Position numbers and translations under genes: made by a program. The notes below the pieces were generated by a model. It ran no database searches and was not told the DNA's origin. It saw nothing but the letters and a program-made list of their open reading frames with translations. Positions 63,830 through 64,000 of a DNA stretch of 64,000 bases are shown in pieces. The stretch's first letter is position 1; each line of letters opens with the position of its first letter. The stretch spans positions 6,525,501-6,589,500 of the forward strand of contig NZ_CP152049.1 of assembly GCF_038630985.1 (NCBI RefSeq), read 5' to 3'. Source of the stretch: Paenibacillus sp. FSL H8-0548 (GTDB lineage: Bacteria > Bacillota > Bacilli > Paenibacillales > Paenibacillaceae).

Positions 63830-64000
63830 AGGAGTCTCCTTTATGGTTGGCATGCAAACTCAGTACAACTCGATCGCTCAAAGCGAAACCGTGCATCTTG
63901 TCTTCAAGGCGTACCTTCATATCAAAAGATAGTTAACATTTTGAATAAACGTAAGTAATTTCATGTCGACTTCTAAACTAGGCTACAGCAAAGAAGAAAT

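Overview
The window looks like a chromosomal segment of a Paenibacillus/Cohnella-type Firmicute. The evidence is strong purine-rich ribosome binding sites, YesM/YesN-type two-component systems, LplB/YtcP-type permeases, an S-layer-homology protein, CcpA cre-like sites, and importers encoded without ATPases. No rRNA, tRNA, CRISPR array or intact mobile element was seen. Almost all genes serve uptake and breakdown of plant cell-wall polysaccharide, chiefly pectin and rhamnogalacturonan with galactan and acetyl decorations. Substrates are inferred from families.

Layout. (A) 1-1418: end of an ABC permease gene and a TIM-barrel sugar isomerase, closed by a strong terminator. (B) 1488-14591, minus strand: sensor kinase, response regulator, binding lipoprotein, two permeases, a DUF5054/GH38-like protein, and a secreted GH2 enzyme fused to two discoidin-like modules and an SGNH esterase. 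The kinase and lipoprotein promoters share a 15-base element, a TATAAT box at matching distance, and a cre site. (C) 14974-19688, minus: GH43, pectin methylesterase, alpha/beta esterase and GH105, all without signal peptides. (D) 19886-25995, plus: membrane-bound AraC regulator and an LplABC/YtcQ-YteP-YtcP-type importer, with an exact 18-base direct repeat and a cre at its promoter. (E) 26106-29433: AraC regulator, GH28 polygalacturonase and two gene fragments.

(F) 29582-34412, minus: class I aldolase, Gfo/Idh/MocA oxidoreductase, PfkB kinase, D-lyxose-isomerase-like cupin and DeoR repressor, which reads as a self-contained sugar pathway. (G) 34720-40171: two acetylesterase-type hydrolases, an AraC regulator and two unusual MDR dehydrogenases. 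(H) 40174-45186, minus: isomerase, two zinc MDR dehydrogenases, Rpe-like epimerase and a GntR/LacI regulator, with matching operators before the first gene and before the regulator. (I) 45361-60065, minus: binding lipoprotein, two permeases, a 2056-residue S-layer-anchored enzyme with repeated modules, GH42 and GH78, followed upstream by a second GH78 (60581-63829).

Together the locus suggests a division of labour. The two large secreted enzymes (1488-5855 and 50610-56780) cut or deacetylate polymer outside. Four importer sets bring in oligosaccharides, presumably energised by one ATPase encoded elsewhere. A large cytoplasmic set (GH105, GH28, GH43, GH42, GH78, esterases) completes hydrolysis, and clusters F to H process the sugars. 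The parts most likely to be undescribed are the sugar pathways in F and G/H, the two giant multimodular enzymes, and the shared regulatory architecture in B.
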